Positions 28,612 to 37,623 of a stretch of DNA of 64,000 nt are shown one piece after another. The first letter of the stretch is position 1. Each line of letters begins with the position of its first letter. The translations under genes were made by a program, and so were the position numbers. Location of the stretch: NCBI RefSeq assembly GCF_025943985.1, contig NZ_JAPCWE010000005.1:62001-126000 (forward strand), written 5' to 3'. The notes beneath the pieces were generated by a model. The model saw nothing but the letters and a program-made list of their open reading frames with translations, was not told the origin of the DNA and did not search any database. This stretch comes from Anaerorudis cellulosivorans (GTDB lineage Bacteria > Bacteroidota > Bacteroidia > Bacteroidales > Dysgonomonadaceae).

Positions 28612-29631
28612 ATGGCTACAAAAGCAGTGACATTTGATTCGCTTCGCAACGATATCGTAAACCGCAATTTCAAACCTGTCTATTTGTTCATGGGGGAGGA
28701 AACGTATTTTATCGATGCATTGACCGATCTCCTGGAAGAAAACGTACTGACCGACGCAGAGAAAGATTTCAACATGATGCTATTTTATGGTGTGGATTCC
28801 GACGTAAATACCATTATATCGTCTGCAAGACGGTTTCCAATGATGGCCGAATACCAACTGGTGATGGTTAAAGAGGCACAGGAGCTGGATCATTTTGACG
28901 ATTTGAATTATTATGTTCAAAAACCCGTGCCCTCTACCATCCTGGTAATTGCTTATAAACACGGTACGGTGGATAAACGGAAATCGGTAGTCAAGAATAT
29001 CGAAAAAGCCGGCGTGGTTTTTGAATCGAAAAAACTGTACGAAAATCAAGTACCGGCTTTCATTAAGTCGTACTTCCAAGTTCGGGGGATTGGTATTGAT
29101 GAAAAATCGGCACAAATGCTCACCGATTTTGTGGGGAATGATCTGAGTAAACTCATCAGGGAACTCGAAAAACTGGAAATCTCCCTCCCGGAAACACAAA
29201 AACGGATTACGGAGGAGCTGGTCGAAAAAAATGTAGGGATCAGTAAAGATTTCAACAATTTCGAATTGTTGAAGGCGATTACCGAGAAAGATACGTTAAG
29301 TGCCAACCGGATTGTCAATTATTTCGATAAAAACCCGAAAAATAATCCTATACAGGTAACCCTGTCGGTATTGTTTAATTTTTTTGGTAATCTGCTCGAG
29401 TGTTATTGGCTTCCCAACAAATCGGAACAACATATCATGAAAGCGCTGGAGTTGCGATCGGCCTATTTTGTTCGCCCATACCTGACTGCTTTGAAATATT
29501 ATAATGCCAATAAAGTCATGGAAATTATTTCTCTTTTACGGACTTACGATGCCAAATCCAAAGGAATCGATAATGTTTCGGCTGCGCCGGGTGAATTGCT
29601 CAAAGAATTGGTTTACAAAATAATGCATTAA
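28612..29631 (+). CDS. holA: DNA polymerase III delta subunit
   Basis: This 339-residue clamp-loader delta subunit opens the beta sliding clamp. The N-terminal AAA-like fold contains PVYLFMGEETYFIDAL at about residues 22-37. The middle region has LSKLIRELEKL, and the C-terminal collar domain ends KELVYKIMH. It follows the AMP nucleosidase gene and precedes a large AT-rich gap. Confidence 0.92.
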   Translation: MATKAVTFDSLRNDIVNRNFKPVYLFMGEETYFIDALTDLLEENVLTDAEKDFNMMLFYGVDSDVNTIISSARRFPMMAEYQLVMVKEAQELDHFDDLNYYVQKPVPSTILVIAYKHGTVDKRKSVVKNIEKAGVVFESKKLYENQVPAFIKSYFQVRGIGIDEKSAQMLTDFVGNDLSKLIRELEKLEISLPETQKRITEELVEKNVGISKDFNNFELLKAITEKDTLSANRIVNYFDKNPKNNPIQVTLSVLFNFFGNLLECYWLPNKSEQHIMKALELRSAYFVRPYLTALKYYNANKVMEIISLLRTYDAKSKGIDNVSAAPGELLKELVYKIMH

Positions 29632-29791
29632 CCCTTTCTTTTTTTCTTCTTTCTACACCATTTGATTTTCTGTAGTAAATATCTACAGCGTTATCCCTTT
29701 ATATACTTCAGAAAAACAGGCTTTACCACAAAAAGTATATCAATTGTGCAGATAACTTTACCACAAGTTGTTTGCCGAGATTGTATCAACA

Positions 29792-29868
29792 CAATAAGTC
29801 GCCGAGAATTGAATAATTGAAATTGTTTTCCGGATAAGATCCAAATAATGCAAAGAGAAAGAAAACAC
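29792..29868 (+). repeat. Dispersed repeat family 2, copy B
   Basis: This copy begins AATAAGTCGCCGAGAATTG at 29793 and aligns with 6152-6223. The hairpin arm that reads ATTCTC in copy A reads GTTTTC here. It still pairs with GAGAAT through two G-U wobbles. Confidence 0.5.
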
Positions 29869-30356
29869 GTTGCAATAACAAATCCTTCATATTTTAATAT
29901 ATTTATTCCTTATACATATGTAAATAATATACATATATTATACAATCCGTATCATTCAGAATAATATTTACTCCAATTGTATACACTAATAGTTTACAAT
30001 TATATCCTTATAATTTAATATTGTTTCGTTGTATATTTATGTAAATTTCCAATTTTAACTGTTTGATTTTATGTGTTTGATTTTATATTATTACCATAAT
30101 ATCATGCATTTATATATAATTTCTAAAGTATTGCATCGTATTTTAAAGGCATCTTTTCCGTGTAGTTGGGGAGCTTGTTAAAATCCCGCTCTATCATTTA
30201 TTTACTAGATTAAATATCAATTTTATAATGGGAAAATATAAAACGTTGTTTTAATCCTGTCCGTATCATTACAACTGTATCGATACATATGTATAATATA
30301 TAAATGTATATTTAGAGTTCCATTTGTTATTTACAAATATAAATTGGCATTATTTT

Positions 30357-30384
30357 CAAATGTGAATTATCTTTTTTACATTTG
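30357..30384 (+). promoter_or_regulatory. XRE gene promoter overlapped by an inverted repeat
   Basis: TACATTTG (30377-30384) is a -7-type element, with TTTC 19 bases upstream. CAAATGTGAA (30357-30366) and TTTACATTTG (30375-30384) form an inverted repeat with one mismatch and an 8-base spacer. The right arm contains the -7 element, as expected for autoregulation by the XRE protein. Confidence 0.45.
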
Positions 30385-30434
30385 TATTTCACAAGTATAT
30401 ATTTCATTGGTTACAATCATTAAATTATACGGCA

Positions 30435-30896
30435 ATGAAAGATCGAATCAGGCAAATCATGGAACACGAAAATCTGACGCCGGCAAAATTTGCGGACAAA
30501 TTGCAAATCAGTCGAGCTGTTATCTCCCATATCCTCAATGGAAGAAATAATCCGAGTCTTGATGTCGTCTTAAAAATTCTTTCTCAAATGGATTACATTA
30601 ATCCCGAATGGTTGTTAACCGGCAAAGGTTCGATGTATATTAAAGGAAAAGATGAAAAGTCGTCAATCGGAGAACCCGATTTATTTCGTCAGAATGATGT
30701 AAATGCAACCCATGATACACGACAGAACGAAGAACTCACGGAGAGTGCAGCCAAGTCGACATTTTCCGATGAACAACAAACTGTAAATAAAGCAATTACA
30801 GCACATTTAAGACCGGAGAAAAAAATCGACCGAATAATTATTTATTACGATGATAATACGTATGAGACCTTTATTCCGGATAAAATGAAAAATTAA
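30435..30896 (+). CDS. XRE family DNA-binding regulator
   Basis: In this 153-residue protein, residues 1-65 form a Cro/C1-type helix-turn-helix (LTPAKFADKLQISRAVISHI), followed by WLLTGKGSMY, a common end to the domain in Bacteroidota XRE proteins. The remainder is polar, low in hydrophobicity, and ends in a short conserved-looking YYDDNTYETFIP segment. No prophage or toxin gene is adjacent. The inverted repeat over its promoter suggests it represses itself. Targets are unknown. Confidence 0.8.
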   Translation: MKDRIRQIMEHENLTPAKFADKLQISRAVISHILNGRNNPSLDVVLKILSQMDYINPEWLLTGKGSMYIKGKDEKSSIGEPDLFRQNDVNATHDTRQNEELTESAAKSTFSDEQQTVNKAITAHLRPEKKIDRIIIYYDDNTYETFIPDKMKN

Positions 30897-30987
30897 ACGT
30901 TTTCTTTTTCGTACCTTTGCCAAAATTATAGGTAATGGTAGTGCATCCGTGCACCCTTTGTCCAATTTTATACTTTTCGCATTCGAA

Positions 30988-31767
30988 ATGAAAAAAATGC
31001 TCGATTTTCTTGTTCGTTCAAATGAACAATTGAATTCTCGGAATCATTTGCTCAAGGTTTCGCCATCGACAGGCGAAAAACTCCCCCCTATGTATCCCGG
31101 ACAGTTTGTACAGATTCGCGTGGAAGACTCGCCTTCCACCTTTCTGAGAAGACCCATTTCTATCCATTTCGTCGACGAAAAAGCAAACGAAATGTGGTTA
31201 CTGGTGCAGAAAATCGGTGAAGGAACCCAAAAGATTTGTGCAAAGAAAGAAGGCAGTTTGCTGAATATGATATTTCCGCTCGGAAAATCCTTTTCCATAC
31301 CGGATGATACGGAAACAAAAACGGTGTTGATTGGTGGTGGCGTAGGTACGGCACCTATGCTTTTTTTAGGAAGGGTATTAAAAGAAAGCGGGTTTTCTCC
31401 CGATTTTTTGTTGGGCGGACGTTCGGAAAATGATCTCTTGCAAATCAACGAGTTCGAAAAATACGGAACCGTTTATTGCACTACTGAAGATGGAACCAAA
31501 GGTGAAAAAGGACTGGTAACGCATCATTCCGTGCTGCAAAAAAAGAAATACGATTTCATTTACACTTGCGGACCGCAGCCCATGATGATGGCGGTTGCGC
31601 GATATGCTCATGAAAACAACATAACATGCGAAGTATCACTCGAAAACCTTATGGCTTGCGGGTTTGGTGCCTGTTTGTGTTGCACCGAAAAAACGAAAAA
31701 CGGAAATGTTTGCACGTGCACCGAAGGCCCCGTTTTTAATATAAAAGAACTCACATGGATAGACTGA
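30988..31767 (+). CDS. pyrK: Dihydroorotate dehydrogenase B electron transfer subunit
   Basis: This protein of about 259 residues has an FAD/NAD-binding ferredoxin-reductase fold. RRPISIHF is the FAD-binding segment and [12 protein letters not shown] the nucleotide-binding glycines. The C-terminal 2Fe-2S cysteines are arranged in [10 protein letters not shown] followed by VCTCTEGP. It passes electrons from PyrD to NAD+ in pyrimidine synthesis. The ATG at 30988 is chosen over a GTG at 30949. A TACCTTTG element is at 30912-30919. It overlaps pyrD by 13 bases. Confidence 0.92.
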   Translation: MKKMLDFLVRSNEQLNSRNHLLKVSPSTGEKLPPMYPGQFVQIRVEDSPSTFLRRPISIHFVDEKANEMWLLVQKIGEGTQKICAKKEGSLLNMIFPLGKSFSIPDDTETKTVLIGGGVGTAPMLFLGRVLKESGFSPDFLLGGRSENDLLQINEFEKYGTVYCTTEDGTKGEKGLVTHHSVLQKKKYDFIYTCGPQPMMMAVARYAHENNITCEVSLENLMACGFGACLCCTEKTKNGNVCTCTEGPVFNIKELTWID

Positions 31768-32666
31768 AAGTAACCATAGGAAACCTGGAACTTAAAAATC
31801 CTGTCACAACTGCTTCGGGAACATTCGGATACGGCAGAGAATATGCCGATTTTATGGATTTGGATCGTTTGGGCGGTATTTTCGTTAAAGGAACTACCTT
31901 AGAACCGCGCGAAGGCAACGATTATCCGCGTATGGCAGAAACCGCGTCGGGAATGTTAAACGCAGTGGGATTACAAAACAAAGGGGTTGATTACTTTGTG
32001 ACACATATTTATCCCGAAATAAAGCATTATGACACTGCTATAATCGTCAATGTTTCCGGTTCGACGATAGAAGACTATGCAGCGTGTGCCGAAAAACTCA
32101 TCGATCTCGAAAAGATTCCGGCTATTGAACTCAATATCTCGTGTCCGAATGTGAAGGAAGGAGGAATGGCTTTTGGTACATCAGCCGCTTCGGCTGCCCG
32201 GGTAACCCAAGCGGTGCGCAAGGTGTATCCTAAAACACTCATCGTGAAACTATCACCCAACGTTACCGATATTACCGAAATAGCCAGAGCGGCAGAAGCC
32301 GAAGGAGCCGATGCCGTTTCGCTCGTCAATACGTTTTTGGGAATGGCAATCGATGCCGAGTCACGAAAGCCCCTTCTTTCAACCGTAACCGGCGGATTGT
32401 CGGGGCCCTGCATCAAACCTATTGCCCTGCGCATGGTATGGCAGGTATATCATGCCGTTAATATCCCTGTTATCGGCATGGGCGGCATTTCAAACTGGAA
32501 AGACGCCGTAGAATTCATGCTGGCCGGTGCAACGGCCGTTCAAATAGGCACATACAATTTCATTGACCCCACGGTTTCGATACAGGTTATTGAGGGTATC
32601 AAAAACTATTTGAACAGACATAACCTACACACGGTTTCCGAACTCATCGGGAAACTCGAAATATAA
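31755..32666 (+). CDS. pyrD: Dihydroorotate dehydrogenase B catalytic subunit
   Basis: This 303-residue TIM-barrel flavoprotein oxidises dihydroorotate to orotate with FMN. The class 1B signature includes the active-site cysteine in [25 protein letters not shown] near residue 47, and the phosphate-binding GMGGISNW. It overlaps the 3' end of pyrK, consistent with a 1B heterotetramer. Confidence 0.95.
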   Translation: MDRLKVTIGNLELKNPVTTASGTFGYGREYADFMDLDRLGGIFVKGTTLEPREGNDYPRMAETASGMLNAVGLQNKGVDYFVTHIYPEIKHYDTAIIVNVSGSTIEDYAACAEKLIDLEKIPAIELNISCPNVKEGGMAFGTSAASAARVTQAVRKVYPKTLIVKLSPNVTDITEIARAAEAEGADAVSLVNTFLGMAIDAESRKPLLSTVTGGLSGPCIKPIALRMVWQVYHAVNIPVIGMGGISNWKDAVEFMLAGATAVQIGTYNFIDPTVSIQVIEGIKNYLNRHNLHTVSELIGKLEI

Positions 32667-32763
32667 TTTTATTTTCTTTTATTTGCATACGTATTCCGCC
32701 TAATACGTATATGAAATAGTTTTTTATTTTATTTAGTCATTTTGAAATTAATAATAAGAATAT

Positions 32764-32794
32764 TTTGACAAAATGAGAAATTAATTTATCTTTG
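32764..32794 (+). promoter_or_regulatory. Promoter of asnA
   Basis: TTTG (32764-32767) and TATCTTTG (32787-32794) are separated by 19 bases, an almost ideal Bacteroidota promoter. The start near 32801 excludes the longer TTG start at 32792 for asnA. Confidence 0.7.
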
Positions 32795-32842
32795 TTGTTT
32801 CTATTTGATTTTTTGAGAAAAGTAAATAAGTTTAAAGGAATT

Positions 32843-33880
32843 ATGTCGAAACTGCTCATACCGAAAGGTTATAAACCGATTTTGAATCTTAATCAAACGG
32901 AACTGGGAATAAAAAACATTAAAGATTTTTTCCAGCAGAACCTTTCATCGGAATTACGTTTGCGAAGGGTGACTGCACCGTTGTTTGTGGAATGTGGCAC
33001 AGGAATAAATGATGATCTCAACGGCAGTGAACGGCCCGTGAGTTTCCCCATTAAAGATATGGACGACAAAAAGGCCGAAATTGTTCATTCGCTTGCCAAG
33101 TGGAAACGGCTGATTCTTGCCGAATATAAAATTGAGGAAGGATTCGGTATTTATACCGATATGAATGCCATTCGTGCCGATGAAGAGCTGGATAATCTGC
33201 ATTCGCTTTATGTGGATCAATGGGATTGGGAATTGGTGATCAACGAAAAAGACCGCAATATTGCTTTTCTCAAACAGATTGTTTGCCGCATTTATGCAGC
33301 CATGCTGCGCACCGAATATATGGTTTTTGAACTTTTTCCGGAAATAAAACCCCAATTACCTCGCGAAATCAAATTTATCCATGCCGAAGAATTACTGCAA
33401 ATGTATCCCGATAAAGATGCAAAAGAACGTGAAGACGCCATTACTAAAGAATTCGGTGCAGTGTTTATTATCGGCATTGGTGCGGATTTGTCGAATGGAG
33501 AGCCACACGATGGACGTGCTCCGGATTACGACGATTGGATTACCATGAACGAAGAAGGTTATCAGGGTTTAAACGGCGATTTGTTGCTTTGGAATCCGGT
33601 TTTGCAACACGCCATGGAACTCTCATCTATGGGAATTCGCGTAAATTCCGAATCATTAAAACAACAATTAAAGGCCAAAAACCAGGAAAACCGATTGTCG
33701 TTGTATTTTCATCGGCGGTTATTAAACGGCGAATTGCCACAAACCATCGGCGGAGGGATAGGACAATCGCGTTTATGTATGTACTATTTACGCAAAGCAC
33801 ATATCGGCGAAATTCAGGCCAGTCTATGGCCTAAAGAAATACGGCAAGAAGCAAAAGAAAGTGGAATTTTTCTGATTTAG
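32843..33880 (+). CDS. asnA: Aspartate-ammonia ligase
   Basis: This class II synthetase-like enzyme of about 345 residues makes asparagine from aspartate, ammonia and ATP. It starts MSKLLIPKGYKP, the canonical N-terminus. Other landmarks are VDQWDWELVI near residue 120 and the C-terminal GGGIGQSRLCMYYL. The start at 32843 is supported by the promoter directly upstream and by family length. Confidence 0.94.
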   Translation: MSKLLIPKGYKPILNLNQTELGIKNIKDFFQQNLSSELRLRRVTAPLFVECGTGINDDLNGSERPVSFPIKDMDDKKAEIVHSLAKWKRLILAEYKIEEGFGIYTDMNAIRADEELDNLHSLYVDQWDWELVINEKDRNIAFLKQIVCRIYAAMLRTEYMVFELFPEIKPQLPREIKFIHAEELLQMYPDKDAKEREDAITKEFGAVFIIGIGADLSNGEPHDGRAPDYDDWITMNEEGYQGLNGDLLLWNPVLQHAMELSSMGIRVNSESLKQQLKAKNQENRLSLYFHRRLLNGELPQTIGGGIGQSRLCMYYLRKAHIGEIQASLWPKEIRQEAKESGIFLI

Positions 33881-34234
33881 GCGGCTTTTCATGTTAAAAA
33901 ATCGTTAAAAAACACCCTCGCCACGGCAGCATAAAGGGAGAATGCTCGCTTCATGCTCGCTCTATAGCAAGGACAAAACCCCCGAATTATGTCGGTTCAG
34001 TGTAAAACCAACCTGAATATTAACATCAAAAAATGCAAAATCGAAGAGCGGACTTGGAGCGAGGAAGGTGCAGCCTTGGTACGGACTTGGTGCGGGCAAG
34101 GTGGTGAACATATTTTTATAATAAATTGTATCGCCGTCCTTGAATGTCATAAAAAAGAAAAAGAAGGCAAAAAAAAGAGAAAAGAGGGATAAGTTGGCGT
34201 TTTTTTATAATTTAGTGGACTAAAAAGAAAAAAG
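33881..34234 (+). other. 354-base asnA-ung gap containing repeats
   Basis: No credible gene is present. It holds repeat family 1 copy B and, near 33941-33962, a degenerate piece with two ATGCTCGCT units whose reverse complement resembles copy C (GAGCGAGCATGAAGCG). The end is purine-rich and precedes the ung start. Confidence 0.6.
34046..34094 (+). repeat. Dispersed repeat family 1, copy B
   Basis: This 49-base copy starts GAGCGGACTTGGAGCGAGG and ends CGGACTTGGTGCG. It differs from the reverse complement of copy A (20152-20200) by one base. It is intergenic, between asnA and ung. Confidence 0.85.
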
Positions 34235-34897
34235 ATGAACGTAGTAATTGAACAAAGCTGGAAAGAACGATTGGAAAACGAATTTGAAAAACCTTATTTT
34301 AAGCAGGTGACCGATTTTGTTCGTGAGGAATATCGCACAAAAACCATTTATCCTCCGGCTAAACTCATTTTCAATGCTTTCGATCAATGTCCGTTTGACA
34401 AAGTGAAAGTGGTTATCGTAGGGCAAGATCCTTATCACGCACCCGGTCAGGCTCATGGGTTGTGTTTTTCGGTGAACGACGGAGTAGAAATTCCACCTTC
34501 ATTACTCAACATTTACAAAGAAATCCATAACGATTTGGGTAAACCCATTCCGAAATCGGGGAATCTAGAGCGTTGGTGCAAACAGGGCGTATTCTTGTTG
34601 AATGCCATTCTTACCGTTCAGGCACATCGGGCATGTTCGCATCAGGGAAAAGGATGGGAAGAATTTACCGATGCCGTGATACGTCTTTTGGCAAACGAAC
34701 GCGAACATCTGGTATTTCTCCTTTGGGGAGCATACGCGCAGCGAAAAGGTGAAAATATTGATGCGAATAAGCATCTCATCCTAAAATCTCCCCATCCTTC
34801 GCCGCTTTCTGCCAATCGGGGATTTTTCGGGAATAAGCATTTCAGCAAAACGAATGAATATTTAATTGCGCACGGAAAAACCCCCATCGACTGGTAG
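34235..34897 (+). CDS. ung: Uracil-DNA glycosylase
   Basis: This 220-residue family 1 enzyme removes uracil from DNA. The water-activating Asp is in [16 protein letters not shown] at about residue 65, and the minor-groove loop is [13 protein letters not shown] near the C-terminus. The protein is full length. It sits just after the repeat-bearing gap, and the ATG start matches the family N-terminus. Confidence 0.96.
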   Translation: MNVVIEQSWKERLENEFEKPYFKQVTDFVREEYRTKTIYPPAKLIFNAFDQCPFDKVKVVIVGQDPYHAPGQAHGLCFSVNDGVEIPPSLLNIYKEIHNDLGKPIPKSGNLERWCKQGVFLLNAILTVQAHRACSHQGKGWEEFTDAVIRLLANEREHLVFLLWGAYAQRKGENIDANKHLILKSPHPSPLSANRGFFGNKHFSKTNEYLIAHGKTPIDW

Positions 34898-34972
34898 AAG
34901 TGATTGGTGCTTATGCCATTGCCGTGATCGACAAAGAAAAACCCCAATGTAATATATTGCGGTCGTCAAGGG

Positions 34973-35677
34973 TTACGATAAAATTTCTTCTATCGTTATG
35001 TAATCGCCGACACGACCCGTCATTTTTTCGGCTTCGGTGTTCACGGGTAATGTTTTTTTCCCGGGTCTCCAATTCGCCGGACATACCTCTCCGGTCTTGG
35101 TTGCATGTTGCCATGCCTGTATCTGTCTCAAAAATTCGTTTACATTTCTTCCCACCGCATCTGCCTGAACTTCCTGAGCCACACAAATCCCGTCAGGGTT
35201 AAACAAAAAACGCCCTCTGAGAGCCACCCCGTCTTCTTCAACCAGTACTCCGAAAGCACGACTGACCTCTTGATTGGCATCGGAAGCTATGGTTAATTTC
35301 AAATCTTTCAAGAGAGGTTCCGTTTCCACAAACCGTTTGTGAGAGTACTTCGAATCTACCGATACGGCTAAGATTTCGGTATTCAGTTTTTGAAATTCGT
35401 CATACTTGGCATTCATAGCCGCTATTTCGGTAGGGCAAACAAAAGTAAAGTCGGCAGGATAAAAGCAGATTACCGTCCATTTCCCTTTATAATCGTCGCT
35501 CGAAACCGTTTTAAAATGTCCTGTTTTTGCGTCGTACGCATCCATTGTGAAAGTTGGCATTATTTGCCGGACCATAGTTGAACTCATATTCGTTTCCTCC
35601 GTTTGTTGAATGTTTGAAATTTCTGTTGATTGAAGTTGAATTTTTTTTCTTGGTTTTATACCTGCATCACATCCCAT
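34973..35677 (-). CDS. Typical 2-Cys peroxiredoxin (AhpC/Prx1-like)
   Basis: This 234-residue form reduces peroxides. The peroxidatic cysteine is in FYPADFTFVCPTEI and the resolving cysteine in TGEVCPANW. Two in-frame starts each have a good Shine-Dalgarno: the ATG at 35677 (AGGAGGA just upstream) and the ATG at 35587 (GGAGGA upstream), 30 codons later. The later one gives the usual peroxiredoxin length. The extra N-terminus begins MGCDAGIKPRKK. It is downstream of the CoA-disulfide reductase gene, and the gap between them carries two palindromes. Confidence 0.9.
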   Translation of the reverse strand: MGCDAGIKPRKKIQLQSTEISNIQQTEETNMSSTMVRQIMPTFTMDAYDAKTGHFKTVSSDDYKGKWTVICFYPADFTFVCPTEIAAMNAKYDEFQKLNTEILAVSVDSKYSHKRFVETEPLLKDLKLTIASDANQEVSRAFGVLVEEDGVALRGRFLFNPDGICVAQEVQADAVGRNVNEFLRQIQAWQHATKTGEVCPANWRPGKKTLPVNTEAEKMTGRVGDYITIEEILS

Positions 35678-35784
35678 AATAAATTCCTCCTATAAAATTA
35701 TTGTTACATTTTGATTTTCTTGATGATATTGAACAACCTCACATCATAATCGAAGATTTGCCTTTTTATAGTTATATAACGCCG

Positions 35785-35815
35785 GAACATTGATTAATGT
35801 TCGGGCTAATTAGCC
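35785..35815. promoter_or_regulatory. Two adjacent palindromes upstream of the peroxiredoxin gene
   Basis: GAACATTGATTAATGTTC (35785-35802) is an inverted repeat with 7-bp arms. It is followed at 35804-35815 by the perfect 12-base palindrome GGCTAATTAGCC. Neither is followed by a T-run expected of a terminator, so regulator binding is the likelier role. No clear TAnnTTTG element was seen nearby. Confidence 0.45.
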
Positions 35816-35846
35816 TTTAATAAAAAACATAAATCTTCATTTCACT

Positions 35847-37547
35847 TTATTTTTCTCTTTGATATGGCCAGGCGACAATCCCACCTTCCAATATTTTTAC
35901 ATTTCGGTAACCGTATGCTTGAAGTACACGGGCAGCTTCATAACCGCGCAATGAGATTTTGCACCAGGCAATGATTTCGGTATTTTTATCCTCCGGCAAT
36001 TCGTTGAGCCGTTTGCGCAGTTGCCCGAGAGGGATCAGTTTTTCGCCAATACCCAGGCGCATTTCTTCATATTCGTCCGGATTACGAACATCAATCAAAA
36101 CCATCGGATCTTTATTTTTTGATTTCTCCCTTAATTCTTTGGCCGATATTCCTTTAAAAAGACCCTTTAATTTATTTTGCATCACGTGAGCCGTGGCAAT
36201 ACTGTGATCGATGGCCAACGAATAGGGAGGAGCATAAGGTAAGTCGGCATTGACCATATCGTCAACCGTCAAATGGTTTTTTATCGCCATTGCCCAAATG
36301 GCTACCTGTTTACTAACCTCGCCCGGCCCTATGACTTGAGCGCCCAATATGTTGCTGTTGGTTTTGTTTACCACTAATTTCGTAATGAGTAATTTTCCTT
36401 GCATAAATCCGGGCTTATCGAGACTAGCATTGACTACGGTTTCGATAGTATCAAATCCCTGTTGCAGGGCGTTTTGTTCAGATAATCCGGTTGATCCGAC
36501 ACCATAATCAAAAACCTTGCATATTCCCGTTTGGATTGTCCCCGGGAATTTGGCTACATTACCCATAATCACATTCTCTCCGACTACCCGACCTTCCAGA
36601 TTGGCTAAATCACCATAGGGAGCATGAACAGATTTCCCTGTGATCAGATTTGGAATTTCAACGCAATCGCCTGCCGCATAAATATCCGGATCGTTGGTTT
36701 GCATGTATTCATTCACCTTAATACCTCCGGTATGGCCAATTTCAATTCCGGCATTCTTCGCAAGCTTTGTATTGGGAGATACCCCAATTGCAACAACCGC
36801 TAATTCGCAAGGAATTTCTGTTCCGTTTTGCAGTTTTACGGCGGTAAGTTTCCCATTTTCGCCTAAAAATGCGGTTACTCCATTTTTCAGGATAACGTTG
36901 GCTTTGGTTTGTAAATATTTTTCGACCAGACGCGCCATCTGTTTATCGAGGAATGTGAGCAATTGTGGCAACAGTTCGATGATGGTAATTTCGATTCCGG
37001 CTAAGTGAAGAGCTTCACACGTTTCTATTCCAATTAATCCTCCACCAACCACAACCGCTTTTTTTATTTTTCCTTCGTCGCGAATCTTTCGCAAATAATC
37101 GGCATCCGACAATGACTGAAGGGTTGTTACTCCTTCCAGATCAATTCCTTCTACAGGTGGTTTGCGGGCAGAAGATCCGGTAGTTATGACAAGTTTATCA
37201 TAAGTGTCGCTGCCTTTTTCTCCGGTAAGCAGATTAGTAAATTCAATGCGTTTGTTTTTTCGATCGATTGCAGTAACTTCCGTATTGACGACGGCATTGA
37301 TATTTTTTGCATTGAGAAAGAATTTGGAGTCTCTTACTACACCTGCGGGAGAACATAACAGTTGATTGCGGTCGTTAAAAAATCCACCGATGTAATAAGG
37401 ATAGCCACACGAGGCCATGGAAAGATCAGAAGCTTTCTGATAAATAGTAATCGTAGCATTTTCATCCAGTCTGCGGGCTCTTGAAGCAGCTTTTGGCCCT
37501 GCTGCCGACCCTCCGATTACGATAATTTTTTTTGAATTCATTTGCAT
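35847..37547 (-). CDS. CoA-disulfide reductase-rhodanese fusion
   Basis: In this 566-residue protein, residues 1-450 are a flavoprotein disulfide reductase with the FAD-binding GGSAAGPKAASRAR and the single redox cysteine in MASCGYPYYIGG (about residue 47). A second Rossmann motif is VVGGGLIGIETCE. Residues 470-566 are a rhodanese domain whose active-site loop starts WCKISLRG. This is the CoADR-RHD (Npsr-like) class, which reduces CoA disulfide or CoA-persulfide and polysulfide using NAD(P)H. It is downstream of the Mrp-MinD-NifX block with a 76-base gap. Confidence 0.87.
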   Translation of the reverse strand: MQMNSKKIIVIGGSAAGPKAASRARRLDENATITIYQKASDLSMASCGYPYYIGGFFNDRNQLLCSPAGVVRDSKFFLNAKNINAVVNTEVTAIDRKNKRIEFTNLLTGEKGSDTYDKLVITTGSSARKPPVEGIDLEGVTTLQSLSDADYLRKIRDEGKIKKAVVVGGGLIGIETCEALHLAGIEITIIELLPQLLTFLDKQMARLVEKYLQTKANVILKNGVTAFLGENGKLTAVKLQNGTEIPCELAVVAIGVSPNTKLAKNAGIEIGHTGGIKVNEYMQTNDPDIYAAGDCVEIPNLITGKSVHAPYGDLANLEGRVVGENVIMGNVAKFPGTIQTGICKVFDYGVGSTGLSEQNALQQGFDTIETVVNASLDKPGFMQGKLLITKLVVNKTNSNILGAQVIGPGEVSKQVAIWAMAIKNHLTVDDMVNADLPYAPPYSLAIDHSIATAHVMQNKLKGLFKGISAKELREKSKNKDPMVLIDVRNPDEYEEMRLGIGEKLIPLGQLRKRLNELPEDKNTEIIAWCKISLRGYEAARVLQAYGYRNVKILEGGIVAWPYQREK

Positions 37548-37623
37548 TAATTTTTTCGAAGAGGTTAGTATTATGAAGTTTTTTTCGTATGTTTTTTGAC
37601 CAAGTTAATTTATTATTGTTGAA

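Larger units (their letters stand above)
29632..30434 (+). other. 803-base AT-rich non-coding region
   Basis: No credible ORF was found on either strand. The region holds repeat family 2 copy B near 29792 and is very AT-rich from about 29880. Short repeats inside it are ATACATATGTA at 29912-29922 and 30283-30293, TCCGTATCATT at 29946-29956 and 30260-30270, and a tandem GTTTGATTTTAT at 30061 and 30075. The end holds the promoter and a possible operator of the XRE gene. No tRNA, rRNA or convincing DnaA-box cluster was seen. Confidence 0.6.

Noticed and set aside
29700-29790. Possible replication-origin signals (TTTACCACA words) in the AT-rich gap
   Set aside because: The words deviate from the DnaA box, there is no cluster, and no dnaA/dnaN genes are nearby.
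29880-30340. Invertible (phase-variable) promoter in the AT-rich gap
   Set aside because: The repeated words are direct, not inverted, and no recombinase gene is adjacent.
34900-35202. 100-codon plus-strand ORF over the peroxiredoxin 3' end
   Set aside because: Antisense to a clear 2-Cys peroxiredoxin; basic low-complexity product.
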